From Synergistaceae bacterium (GTDB lineage: Bacteria; Synergistota; Synergistia; Synergistales; Synergistaceae), in contig JAIRKI010000063.1 of assembly GCA_031260185.1 (NCBI GenBank), forward strand, positions 1-32,520: DNA of 32,520 nucleotides, written 5' to 3'. The notes beneath the pieces were generated by a model. The model was given only the letters and a program-made list of their open reading frames with translations, searched no databases and had not been told where the DNA came from. This document shows positions 22,517 through 30,097 of this stretch, in pieces (the stretch's first letter is position 1; each line of letters opens with the position of its first letter). The translations under genes were made by a program, and so were the position numbers.

Positions 22517-23786
22517 CACCGTCTTCGGCGGGCAGCAGTTCTATCCGCGCCCCCAGCGACGTCATTTTTTCCGTCAGATTCTCGTAACCTCTCCATACAT
22601 GTTTCAACTCCCGCACGACAGTCCGCCCCTCGGCCGCGAGACCCATGAGGATCAGCGCCGCTCCCGCCCTCAGGTCGGAAGCCCTCACTTCGCCTCCGTT
22701 CAACTTCGGCACGCCGATGACGATCAGCGTGTTTCCCAGAGTGTCTATCTTGCCTCCCATGCGCCTCAACTCGGGCACGTGCGCGTAACGCGAGTCGAAC
22801 ACGCTCTCGTGAATGACGCTCGTGCCTTCCGCCACGCACAGCGCCGCCGTTATCTGAGGCTGCACGTCCGTCGGAAAACCGGGATACGGCGACGTGGTCA
22901 GCGTAACGCCGTTCCAGTTTTTTCCGGCGGCATCCAGCGCGACGGAATTCGGGGTCGTCTCGAAATCCACGCCGGCCTCGCCGAGTTTCGACAAAAGAGC
23001 CGCCAGATATTCCGGGTTTATGCCGTTTACCGTTATGCCGCCCCTCGTTATGAGACCGGCCAGAAGATATGTGCTCGCCTCTATCCTGTCGGGTATTATC
23101 CTGACCGTGGCCGACTCCATGTCACGCGTGCCCCTGACGGTTATCGTGCCCGTGCCGTCGCCCTCGACGTATGCCCCCATCGCCCTCAACGCCTGGGCGA
23201 GGTTGGAAATTTCGGGCTCGCGGGCGGCGTTTTCGATGACGGATTGGCCCGGCGTCAGCGCCGCGGTCATGAGCAAATTCTCGGTCGCGCCGACGGACGG
23301 AAAATCGAACGTCACACGGGTCGCCGAAAGCCCCGAAGCGGTCGCGTGAACCGACCCCTGTTCCAGGTCTATCTCGGCGCCCATGCGGGCGAGTCCCTTC
23401 AGGTGAAAATCTATGGGCCTGCTGCCTATGGCGCAGCCTCCGGGTAGCGGCAACACGGCCGCGCCGCACCGCGCGACCAAAGGACCCAAGACGAGCGACG
23501 AGGCCCGCATTTTGCGAACCAGATCCGCCGGAGTCTCCCATTTCAGTTCTTCCGGAACGTCTATCGTCATCCTGCCGTTTTCGAAATTTATTTCGGCGCC
23601 GAGATGCCTCAGCAAATCGGACATCGTATGAATATCGCGCAGATTCGGAACCCGCTCGAGGGTCAGACGTCTGCCGCGCAACAATAAAGCCGAAGCCATC
23701 ACCGGAAGCGCCGCGTTTTTGGCCCCCTGAACCGTTATCGCTCCCGAGAGCGGCGATCCTCCGCGAATTGCCATCGATTCACTCAA
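22509..23786 (-). CDS. murA: UDP-N-acetylglucosamine 1-carboxyvinyltransferase
   Basis: 425 residues from a TTG start at 23786. TTG is supported by AGGAG eight bases upstream, whereas the in-frame ATG four codons later is too far from it. Motifs: GAITVQGAKNAALPVMAS (substrate-binding Lys/Asn), LPGGCAIGSRPIDFHLKGL with the PEP-reactive cysteine (fosfomycin target), and TNPGFPTDVQP-like YPGFPTDVQPQITAAL. It catalyses the first committed step of peptidoglycan synthesis, enolpyruvyl transfer to UDP-GlcNAc in the cytoplasm. It is co-transcribed with the P-loop/Asp23 gene (overlap) and lies 140 bases after wecB, with a hairpin cluster between. Confidence 0.95.
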   Translation of the reverse strand: MSESMAIRGGSPLSGAITVQGAKNAALPVMASALLLRGRRLTLERVPNLRDIHTMSDLLRHLGAEINFENGRMTIDVPEELKWETPADLVRKMRASSLVLGPLVARCGAAVLPLPGGCAIGSRPIDFHLKGLARMGAEIDLEQGSVHATASGLSATRVTFDFPSVGATENLLMTAALTPGQSVIENAAREPEISNLAQALRAMGAYVEGDGTGTITVRGTRDMESATVRIIPDRIEASTYLLAGLITRGGITVNGINPEYLAALLSKLGEAGVDFETTPNSVALDAAGKNWNGVTLTTSPYPGFPTDVQPQITAALCVAEGTSVIHESVFDSRYAHVPELRRMGGKIDTLGNTLIVIGVPKLNGGEVRASDLRAGAALILMGLAAEGRTVVRELKHVWRGYENLTEKMTSLGARIELLPAEDGDE

Positions 23787-23837
23787 TCAATTCACTCCTG
23801 TCGGTATGTCGCCGTCACCAAATATATTACAAAACCC

Positions 23838-23982
23838 CGGGCGCTGCCCGAACCCGGCAGGGAGCAAGCTCCCCGCACTCTCTAAAATTTTTTTTATTTT
23901 CACCCGTAGGGTGAAAATAAAAAAAATTAATAAGGGGTCAAGGGGACTAGGTCCCCTTGTGGGGTACGGGGCGGAGCCCCGT
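23838..23982. repeat. Cluster of five adjacent perfect hairpins between wecB and murA
   Basis: Five perfect inverted repeats follow one another: CGGGC-gct-GCCCG (23838-23850); GGGAGC-aa-GCTCCC (23860-23873); a 20-bp AT-rich stem ending in CACCC-gta-GGGTG (23886-23928); CAAGGGGAC-tag-GTCCCCTTG (23939-23959); and ACGGGGC-gga-GCCCCGT (23966-23982). Such a compact series looks like an interspersed multi-hairpin repeat element. Its right part lies inside the wecB reading frame. Confidence 0.8.
23886..23928. terminator. Possible bidirectional rho-independent terminator (20-bp stem, 3-nt loop)
   Basis: The arms AATTTTTTTTATTTTCACCC and their exact complement flank GTA. Read on the minus strand, the stem closes with GGGTGAAAATAAAAAAAATT, so an RNA U-run is present on the far arm in either direction only as part of the stem. 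It could terminate or attenuate transcription between wecB and murA. Because it belongs to a repeat cluster, terminator function is uncertain. Confidence 0.4.
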
Positions 23983-25108
23983 GATTTTGCCTTTCGAGTA
24001 TGTCGGCGATCCGCGCTGAAGCCGCGCCGTCGCCGAAAGGATTTTTATTTTTTTTCTCCTCCGCGCGGCGGTACTCGCCCTCGTCTGAGAGCAATCTGTC
24101 GGCGATACTCACGATATTCTCCGTACTTGTTCCGGCGACGACAGCCGTTCCGGACTCAACGGCCTCGGGGCGTTCCGTGACATCGCGCAGCACAATCACA
24201 GGCTTCCCCAGCGCCGACGCTTCCTCCTGCACGCCGCCGCTGTCGCTCAAAATTATTTTACAATGTTTCAGCGCACGGACAAAATCGGGGTAATCGAGTG
24301 GGTCGCGCAAAATTACCCTGTCGTTATCACCAAGAATTTTTTTCATGGTGTCTCTCACCGCGGGATTTCTGTGCATCGGCACGAGCGCCCGCATACATCC
24401 GTGACGGCGCAGGATTTCAGACAGGGCGAGACAAATCCTTTCCATCGCCTCGCCCCATGACTCGCGCCTGTGCGCCGTCATCAGGATGAAAGGAGAGCCT
24501 TCGAGTCCGGCGAGGGCCGGTGACGCCGTGTCCCCGACGATATCCAGCGCCGAATGAAGCGCGTCGATGACCGTGTTTCCCGTCACGTACAGGCTTTTTT
24601 CGCCAGGACGCTCGCGCCTGAGATTGGATGCGGCATGTTCCGTCGGGGCGAAGAGCCAGCGCGCGATTCTGTCGGTGAGCGTCCTGTTCATCTCCTCCGG
24701 GAACGGCAGGCTCATGTCGAAACTTCTGAGCCCGGCCTCGACGTGGCCTATGGGTATTTTGCGATGAAAAGCGGCGAGCGACGCCGCGAAAGTCGTGGTC
24801 GTATCCCCGTGCACCAATACCGCGTCCGGCCGTCCCGAATCGAACAGCTCTCCCACTCCCGTTATGACCGACGCGGTTATGTAGTCGAGCGACTGAACCC
24901 GCTTCATTATCGCGAGATCCGCGTCGGGCGAGAGGCCGAAGAAAGAGAGCGCCTGACGCAGCATATCGGTATGCTGTCCCGTCGAGATTACCCGCACCGA
25001 GAATTTGCCGCGCTTCCTCAGTTCCCTTACGACGGGCGCCATTTTTATCGCTTCCGGCCGCGTGCCCATCACGACGTCGATTTTTTTCGCGTTTTTCGTG
25101 AACCGCAT
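23927..25108 (-). CDS. wecB: UDP-N-acetylglucosamine 2-epimerase (non-hydrolysing)
   Basis: The track ORF extends to 25498, but ATG 25108 (MRFTKNAKKIDVVMGTRPEA) lies two bases after the previous stop and gives 393 residues, the family size. Motifs: VMGTRPEAIKMAPVV, STGQHTDML, VHGDTTTTFAASLAAF, GHVEAGLRSFD, PEEMNRTLTDRIA, LMTAHRRESWGE, LSDSGGVQEEASALGKPVIV and LRDVTERPEAVESGT. It interconverts UDP-GlcNAc and UDP-ManNAc. With the WecA-like gene before it, this suggests a ManNAc-containing envelope polymer. The natural ending (NPFGDGAASARIADILERQ) is followed by about 19 residues translated from the hairpin repeats. Confidence 0.93.
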   Translation of the reverse strand: MRFTKNAKKIDVVMGTRPEAIKMAPVVRELRKRGKFSVRVISTGQHTDMLRQALSFFGLSPDADLAIMKRVQSLDYITASVITGVGELFDSGRPDAVLVHGDTTTTFAASLAAFHRKIPIGHVEAGLRSFDMSLPFPEEMNRTLTDRIARWLFAPTEHAASNLRRERPGEKSLYVTGNTVIDALHSALDIVGDTASPALAGLEGSPFILMTAHRRESWGEAMERICLALSEILRRHGCMRALVPMHRNPAVRDTMKKILGDNDRVILRDPLDYPDFVRALKHCKIILSDSGGVQEEASALGKPVIVLRDVTERPEAVESGTAVVAGTSTENIVSIADRLLSDEGEYRRAEEKKNKNPFGDGAASARIADILERQNHGAPPRTPQGDLVPLTPY

Positions 25109-25110
25109 CC

Positions 25111-25980
25111 TCAATACCGCGTCATGAAGTAATATCCCATACCCACCATGGCCATGTGCGTCACGACTATCAGGGACAAAACCTCCCATGTCGCGAGTTT
25201 CAAATCGAGCAGAATATGGTGCAAATGCCCCCGGTCGGGGCAAAACGGGGATCGCCCGCGGGCAATCCTTCGCAGCACGGCAAACAGCGTGTCGGTGACC
25301 GGCATTCCCCCGATCAGAAACAGCGTCAAAAGCATCGGGAACGGGCGCATATGGAAAAAGCCGGGGAAAATATCCCAGGCGAGATGCGACGAACATACGT
25401 AACCGAGGAGCGTGGCGCCGCCGTCGCCCAGAAAGGTGCGCGCGCGGGGAAAATTCCACAGCAGCACTCCCGCGATGAGCCCGCAGAACGGGAGCCATGT
25501 GTAGGGATTTCCGCTTCGGAACGCGAGACAGGACGTAGCGAAAGCGAGCGAAAGGGCGAGCCCGTCCATCCCGTCGACAAAATTATAGGCGTTGGTGCAT
25601 CCGGCGATCCAAACGAGAAACAGCGCCCTCTGATAAATCGAAACCGGCATGGGTATGACAACCCACGCCGCCGAGAGCAAATGCACGAAAAGTCTTTTGA
25701 GCGGGGACATGGGATGCATGTCGTCCATATAACCGACCAGAAACACCAATGTGGCGCCGGTCGAGACGTAAGGAACCTCCACGCCGGGATTCGGATTCAC
25801 GAGCGCCCACAGGAGATATCCCGTCCAAAGGACTATGCCCGCTCCCCTCGGCGTCACCGAGGGATGCCTGTGTCTGTCGCCGGGAACGTCCATGAGGCGG
25901 AACGTCCTGGACAATCTCATGGATACCGGCGTCGCGATGACGCCCCACAAAAAATTCAATATCGCGGAAAAAATCGCCAT
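25111..25980 (-). CDS. Undecaprenyl-phosphate GlcNAc-1-phosphate transferase-like (WecA/TagO family)
   Basis: 289 residues, polytopic membrane protein of the GT4/MraY family. Motifs: LVFLVGYMDDMHPMSPLKRL (catalytic DD), NAYNFVDGMDGLA (NxxNxxDGxDGLA), RTFLGDGGATLLGY and CPDRGHLHHILL. The last, HLHH, is typical of the WecA/TagO branch rather than MraY. It transfers HexNAc-1-phosphate from a UDP-sugar to undecaprenyl phosphate, starting an envelope polysaccharide. Its neighbours wecB and uppS supply UDP-ManNAc and the lipid carrier. At 289 residues it is slightly short compared with WecA (about 360), with fewer C-terminal helices. Confidence 0.85.
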   Translation of the reverse strand: MAIFSAILNFLWGVIATPVSMRLSRTFRLMDVPGDRHRHPSVTPRGAGIVLWTGYLLWALVNPNPGVEVPYVSTGATLVFLVGYMDDMHPMSPLKRLFVHLLSAAWVVIPMPVSIYQRALFLVWIAGCTNAYNFVDGMDGLALSLAFATSCLAFRSGNPYTWLPFCGLIAGVLLWNFPRARTFLGDGGATLLGYVCSSHLAWDIFPGFFHMRPFPMLLTLFLIGGMPVTDTLFAVLRRIARGRSPFCPDRGHLHHILLDLKLATWEVLSLIVVTHMAMVGMGYYFMTRY

Positions 25981-25998
25981 GTTGACGGCAAGCGCTCC

Positions 25999-26463
25999 CT
26001 AACCGCCTTTTTGGGCGCGTGACTCGTAATCGGCTATCTTTTGCCTGCGGACGAGGTGACGCCCTCCATCCGGTTCGCTGCCGAGCCATGCTTTCACGAT
26101 GCCGCGCGCGAGACCGGGGCCGGTCGTTCGTCCCCCCAGGGCGAGCACGTTGGCGGCGTTATGTTCCCTCGACAGGCGCGCCGTGAATTCGTCCGCGCAC
26201 AGGGCCGCGTAAACGCCCTTCACCTTGTTGGCGGTTATCGACATTCCGACGCCCGTGCCGCATACCAGAATCCCGCGGTCCGCCTCGCCGGACGCGACCA
26301 TGCCGGCCGCCCTTATCCCCAAGTCGGGATAATCCGCTGATTTTTCATCCGAATACGCGCCGCAGTCCTCGACGTCATGCCCCAATTCGGACAGATAATT
26401 TTTTATGTCCTCTTTCATCGCGAAACCGGCGTGATCGGAAGCGACCGCTATTTTCATTTTCAT
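25999..26463 (-). CDS. rpiB: Ribose 5-phosphate isomerase B
   Basis: Start ATG 26463 (MKMKIAVASDHAG) with AAGGA seven bases upstream; the track ATG two codons earlier sits too close to that site. 154 residues. Motifs: IAVASDHAGF, DYPDLG, ILVCGTGVGMSITANKV (catalytic Cys), GVYAALCADEFTARLSREHNAANVLALGGRT. It interconverts ribulose-5-P and ribose-5-P in the pentose-phosphate pathway. The stop lies 18 bases before the WecA-like gene. It appears to be the first gene of the envelope operon. Confidence 0.93.
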   Translation of the reverse strand: MKMKIAVASDHAGFAMKEDIKNYLSELGHDVEDCGAYSDEKSADYPDLGIRAAGMVASGEADRGILVCGTGVGMSITANKVKGVYAALCADEFTARLSREHNAANVLALGGRTTGPGLARGIVKAWLGSEPDGGRHLVRRQKIADYESRAQKGG

Positions 26464-26481
26464 GACCATTCCTTTCAGTCA

Positions 26482-26512
26482 AAGGCGCGAGATAATTTTA
26501 TTTCAATCTTCT
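26482..26512 (-). promoter_or_regulatory. Possible promoter upstream of rpiB
   Basis: On the minus strand TTGAAATAAAGAAGATTGAA leads into ATAAAATTATC. TTGAAA could be a -35 box and the AAATTAT region a weak -10 at an acceptable distance. The whole stretch is AT-rich, so the match is not strong. Confidence 0.25.
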
Positions 26513-26532
26513 TTATTTCAAACTTCTCCCCG

Positions 26533-28434
26533 TCAATCGGCCGCGCCTTGCCCCGCCAGCGAAGGCCAGATTGGAACCCAGTCCGAAAAGCGTATCATAT
26601 CTATATTCGAGAACAGGGAGAGAGTCGTATCCGACGGGTAACCGTACGTGGTGACATCAGGGGGCAACGGCACGCTGAGCGCCCATTCGACGCTGCCGTT
26701 CCGCGGAACCCGGTTTATCTCTTCGGTGTAGTATGTCTTGCCGAAGGTCATTCTCGACACGCGGTTCATCAGCACCGACGCCGGCCTCGCGACGGCCATG
26801 ACATCGAGGCGGACTCCCTGTTGCAGAAGAAAGGCCAGAAACGATTCCGCATCGCCGTCCGGCATCGAAATCCTCGAATCGGCCACTATCACGCGCGGAA
26901 TATTTTCGCCCGCTCTCGACAGGCCCGCGATATCGCGCATGACGTCGGAGACCGAGCCGGCTTGTGTCACGCGTTCGCCGCCGGGAAGCGCGCCCCCGGC
27001 GGGAGCGTAAAACCTCGCATCGTCATCGAAGCCGGCTCTTACGGACGTTATCCGCGAAGGCCGCACCTCGCCTCTCCAGATGACCTGCGTCGTAGGCGCT
27101 TTATTTCGTATGAATTTCTGAAAAGGCGACGAGACGGTTCCGCGGAGCGTGAGAATGTCCGCACCCCCGGACGTCTCTATCCGGGGGTCGCTCAGTCTCA
27201 GCGCGCCGAATATCTCGCGGCGTCCCGGCCGCGTCTCTCCCTTCCACCATGTACGCGCGGAAACAGTCGTGGACAGGAGCGAATCTTCGGCCCAGGTCAT
27301 GCTCCACGCCTCGCTCATTCCGTCGGCGACGGTTTTCACATCGGCGGAAACGGCGCCGACCGGATAACGCGAGTATAAAACCCCTCTCTCGGAGAGCGCG
27401 TACAACTCCCCCAACGGGCCCCATTCGACGTCGCGCGGCCTTTCCACATCGAAACTGTCCAGCGGATTCAGCGTATACGCGTCCAAAACGTAGACTTTCC
27501 CGCCGCTCCTGTCCGCTACGGCGAGAAGCGGCCCGTACGCCGCCACGGCCACCGGTTCGAAGAGTTTGCCGCCGCCCTCTTCTCCGTCGGGCGGACGCCA
27601 TTTCAGCGTCTCCTTCACGGCTGGGAATTCCAGGAACCTCAGATATCCTCCGCTTCTGTCCGCGACGGCGAAGAAAGTGGAATCGACGCAAACCGCGTCA
27701 GCGATGTTGATTTCGAGCGAAGGTTCTTCGCCGAGAGTTGCCGTTAAAGAAGAATCCAACGTCATCTTATAGACCGAGCCGTTTTCGAGAAAGACAAAGA
27801 CGATATCCCGCGAGACTGGCACAGCGGCGGCGGGACGCTCCAAAGCGACTGACGCCCGCCGCCCGCCGCCGAATATCCAGACTCTTCCCCCCAAAGTATC
27901 GCACACGAATATATTGTCTCCCGACGAAGAAATTTTCCCCAGCCCGGCGGCTCCCCGCAGGGACAAGGGATCGCTCACTGGCAGCGACATCAGCGAATTG
28001 ACGGTGTGCGAGCTGAAAGAGAGCGCCGAAGGCTCGCCGTCTGCCGCGAGCGAACTTTTTATCATGTCCCGCTCGTGCTTCATGACGTCCAGTATTATGC
28101 GGGCGCGGTAATCGTCGCGCCTCACTTCCATATATTGGCTCATGGAATCCGTCGCGTCGGAATAAAGTCCCAGCCGCCTCTGCGTGAGGCTCCGCATGAA
28201 ATATACGTCGACGAAATACACGTTCCGCGATATCGCATCGGAGAGAGAGTCGAGGGCGTCCCACAGCCGGTTTTGGAGAAAATGGTCATACGCCGCGAAA
28301 AACGCCGATTCCGCCGCCTCCCTGTCCACCGCCGGCTGGATGAGTTCCCCGCCCGTCGTCGCCGCTGGCGCGAAAACCGCCAAAGCCATTATCGTCAACA
28401 GCAAAAACATCTTTTTTACCGCGTTTTCATTCAT
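26533..28434 (-). CDS. Exported TPR/beta-propeller-like protein of unknown function
   Basis: The track begins at 28515, but ATG 28434 (MNENAVKKMFLLLT) has AGAGG nine bases upstream and follows a promoter, giving 633 residues. An N-terminal signal peptide (MFLLLTIMALAVFAPAATTG) is clear. Residues about 40-130 look like TPR helices (YDHFLQNRLWDALDSLSDAI ... MRSLTQRRLGLYSDA). Residues about 160-400 show repeated NHL/YWTD-like blades: DNIFVCDTLGGRVWIF, TFFAVADRSGGYLRFL, PLLAVADRSGGKVYVL, GELYALSERGVLYSRY. The C-terminal part (VIVADSRISMPDGDAESFLA ... GVRLDVMAV) may be a vWA-like Rossmann region, but no MIDAS is evident. Probably periplasmic. No function recognised. Confidence 0.7.
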   Translation of the reverse strand: MNENAVKKMFLLLTIMALAVFAPAATTGGELIQPAVDREAAESAFFAAYDHFLQNRLWDALDSLSDAISRNVYFVDVYFMRSLTQRRLGLYSDATDSMSQYMEVRRDDYRARIILDVMKHERDMIKSSLAADGEPSALSFSSHTVNSLMSLPVSDPLSLRGAAGLGKISSSGDNIFVCDTLGGRVWIFGGGRRASVALERPAAAVPVSRDIVFVFLENGSVYKMTLDSSLTATLGEEPSLEINIADAVCVDSTFFAVADRSGGYLRFLEFPAVKETLKWRPPDGEEGGGKLFEPVAVAAYGPLLAVADRSGGKVYVLDAYTLNPLDSFDVERPRDVEWGPLGELYALSERGVLYSRYPVGAVSADVKTVADGMSEAWSMTWAEDSLLSTTVSARTWWKGETRPGRREIFGALRLSDPRIETSGGADILTLRGTVSSPFQKFIRNKAPTTQVIWRGEVRPSRITSVRAGFDDDARFYAPAGGALPGGERVTQAGSVSDVMRDIAGLSRAGENIPRVIVADSRISMPDGDAESFLAFLLQQGVRLDVMAVARPASVLMNRVSRMTFGKTYYTEEINRVPRNGSVEWALSVPLPPDVTTYGYPSDTTLSLFSNIDMIRFSDWVPIWPSLAGQGAAD

Positions 28435-28473
28435 ACTTTTCGACCTCTGCCCCGTTTGTTTTCGATCATCGCG

Positions 28474-28483
28474 ATTATAACAA
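28474..28483 (-). promoter_or_regulatory. Extended -10 promoter of the TPR/propeller gene
   Basis: The minus strand reads TTGTTATAATCG: a perfect TATAAT with TG one base upstream. It sits about 40 bases before the chosen start at 28434, supporting that start over the track's longer ORF, whose first codons would lie upstream of the transcript. A -35 box is weak. Confidence 0.5.
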
Positions 28484-28527
28484 GAAAACTCCCGTCGCGA
28501 GCATCCGCGAATCAAGGGCCGGCACGC

Positions 28528-29325
28528 TCATTTCGAGAGAACTATTTCCAATCCGTCCCGCGTGATGAGACTCATCCCCTCCTCCCTCACGACAAAACCG
28601 TTGATTTTGGACAGCGTTTTGAGAAATTTGTCCTCCTGTTCCATCAAATGCCGAGGCCCCGCTTTCCTCGTGGCGGCGCCGTCCGTTATCAAAAGTTTTC
28701 CGTCCGACGCTATCCACGCGGCCGTATAGTCATTCACCGACGCCGTTCCCGTCACGCGTCCGTCCGAATGGAATCGCATGGTCACAGGAGAGCCCGATAT
28801 TTTTTCGTCCCCCAGGGACACGACTTTCCATTCCACGCCGGTGGGAATCTTTAAATCGGAAATCCATATTTCCCCCACCACTGGAGGCAGCTTATCGTAT
28901 CCAACGTAATCCTTGCCGGCTATGACGAGCGCGGCGCTGTCGCTTTCGCACCAAAGGAACGTCCCGGGATCGAGCGTGTGTTCGTACTTCGCGCCCGCCC
29001 CGGCGTCGGCCCTTTTCAAAAGGTAATTTTTCCCGTCGGCCGTGAGCGCGAGTTCATCATCGTTAGCTGTTTCCCTTATCAAGACATAACGAAAATACGA
29101 TATGCCCTTCACGCGAAACACGGCGGTATCTCCGTCGCTCAGGAAATAAGTGGAAGGATCCCCCGTCACTTCGTATTTTTCGCCCAAATCCGCCGCGGCG
29201 CGTTCAAGGACATAGGTTTTTCCGCTTATCTCGGCGGTCAGCGTATCGGTAGGAGCCGCGCCCGCCTGTGCCGGCGCCGAAATAAGCGCCATCGCGACAA
29301 AAAATGCCCAATATATTTTTCTCAT
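28528..29325 (-). CDS. Exported protein with two MliC-like repeats and a META/HslJ-like domain
   Basis: Start set at ATG 29325 (MRKIYWAFFVAMALISAPAQ), which opens a signal peptide cut near AQAGA; the track ATG fourteen codons earlier has no signal or ribosome site. 265 residues. Two successive units resemble MliC-type lysozyme-inhibitor repeats: SGKTYVLERAAADLGEKYEV ... FLSDGDTAVFRV, and DGKNYLLKRADAGAGAKYEH ... FLWCESDSAALVI. The C-terminal 100 residues match the META/HslJ pattern: WKVVSLGDEKISGSPVTMRF ... LLITDGAATRKAGPRHLMEQ. MliC proteins inhibit c-type lysozyme in the periplasm. Whether these repeats do so is unproven. Confidence 0.65.
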   Translation of the reverse strand: MRKIYWAFFVAMALISAPAQAGAAPTDTLTAEISGKTYVLERAAADLGEKYEVTGDPSTYFLSDGDTAVFRVKGISYFRYVLIRETANDDELALTADGKNYLLKRADAGAGAKYEHTLDPGTFLWCESDSAALVIAGKDYVGYDKLPPVVGEIWISDLKIPTGVEWKVVSLGDEKISGSPVTMRFHSDGRVTGTASVNDYTAAWIASDGKLLITDGAATRKAGPRHLMEQEDKFLKTLSKINGFVVREEGMSLITRDGLEIVLSK

Positions 29326-29482
29326 ATCCCCAAAACCTCTTTTCGCGTTAAAAAATTTTTTTGTCATGCTAAAGAGAATTTATAAATATCCCTTGTTCAT
29401 ATGCTTGAACAACATCCGTTCCATCCTGAAACAACTCGGTAGTCATATATTGATCTATCGCGAATCGACATGAACAGGATTT

Positions 29483-29638
29483 TTACTTACCTCGCATATC
29501 CCCTGTATGCGCGAGTATGGATATTTTGTTTCTGCCTTTGGCCATTTTTACGCTGTGTCGCCCGCGCCCGGTCTCTTCTTCGTAACCTTTTGATTTGAGA
29601 AATGCCATTATCTCGTCAACTGTGGACACGAATCCCAT
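29483..29638 (-). CDS. Short HicA-like protein (solitary, possibly truncated toxin)
   Basis: Not in the ORF track. ATG 29638 to TAA 29483 gives 51 residues: MGFVSTVDEIMAFLKSKGYE, EETGRGRHSVKMAKGRNKIS, then ILAHTGDMRGK. The helix, then a short G-x-x-H-x-x-x-K strand, then 'xxH..d...G' follow the HicA mRNA-interferase layout, but the protein stops where HicA normally has a final helix (GTLxxILKQAGL). No HicB partner is visible. A GGAG lies twelve bases upstream. It is probably a remnant toxin gene. A different small protein is possible. Confidence 0.4.
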   Translation of the reverse strand: MGFVSTVDEIMAFLKSKGYEEETGRGRHSVKMAKGRNKISILAHTGDMRGK

Positions 29639-29947
29639 GAGAGCTTTTCTCTCCGTAAAAAATCACCCTTTATGCCGTCATTTTATCATAGGTGATAAAT
29701 AGAAAACATGTTGAAATACCTTTTAGGAGGCAATGATATGATTGTAGTCGAAGGAATAAGAACCTGTTTTCAATAACGCTTCGCTTCATTTATTTATATC
29801 GTCCGCTTTGCTCATTCTATTTAGAATAAATCTCTATATGCACAATGGTGCTAATGCCTCTATAATGTGAGTTAACAAACTCGCAATGGAGGAATGTAAT
29901 TTCATTTCTAAATCAACAAGGCATTAATTATCCAAGGCCATGAGGTA
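29639..29947. other. Gene-poor stretch with degraded pieces
   Basis: No intact gene. It contains a small inverted repeat TTATCA-tagg-TGATAA (about 29684-29699). It also holds a perfect Shine-Dalgarno AGGAGG before ATG 29738 on the plus strand; this opens only 12 codons (MIVVEGIRTCFQ) before TAA, so it looks like a truncated gene start. The remaining AT-rich sequence up to the IS630 fragment contains no frame I can identify. Confidence 0.5.
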
Positions 29948-30097
29948 ATGGACGTTGAACACATATGGGACGAGCTTAAAGAAAAAGGGTTCTACAACCG
30001 CGTATTTTCTGGCATTGACGCTTTGGGGGATCACTTGGTCGATGAGCTTTTTAAACTTGAAAACTCTCCGGAGATTAAACATTCAAGGGCGCCGTAG
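29948..30097 (+). pseudogene. IS630-family transposase, C-terminal fragment
   Basis: Plus-strand frame from ATG 29948 to TAG 30097: MDVEHIWDELKEKGFYNRVF then SGIDALGDHLVDELFKLENS. It matches the end of IS630 DDE transposases (usually 'LNPVEHIWDELREK..NRVFxSLDALEDHL...LE'), including the last catalytic Glu region (VEHIW). Upstream, the expected 'PYSPELNP' is replaced by unrelated codons, so only the terminal piece remains. Its 3' end overlaps the truncated ldcA gene on the other strand. Confidence 0.7.

Noticed and set aside
22200-23447. 415-codon plus-strand ORF opposite murA and the P-loop gene
   Set aside because: Arg/His-rich translation, antisense to murA, no motif: a shadow frame.
25109-25498. 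N-terminal 130-residue extension of wecB in the track
   Set aside because: It lies inside the WecA-like gene in another frame and is not epimerase-like.
26377-27378. 333-codon plus-strand ORF opposite the propeller protein
   Set aside because: Antisense shadow with Arg-rich low-complexity sequence and no plausible ribosome site or domain.
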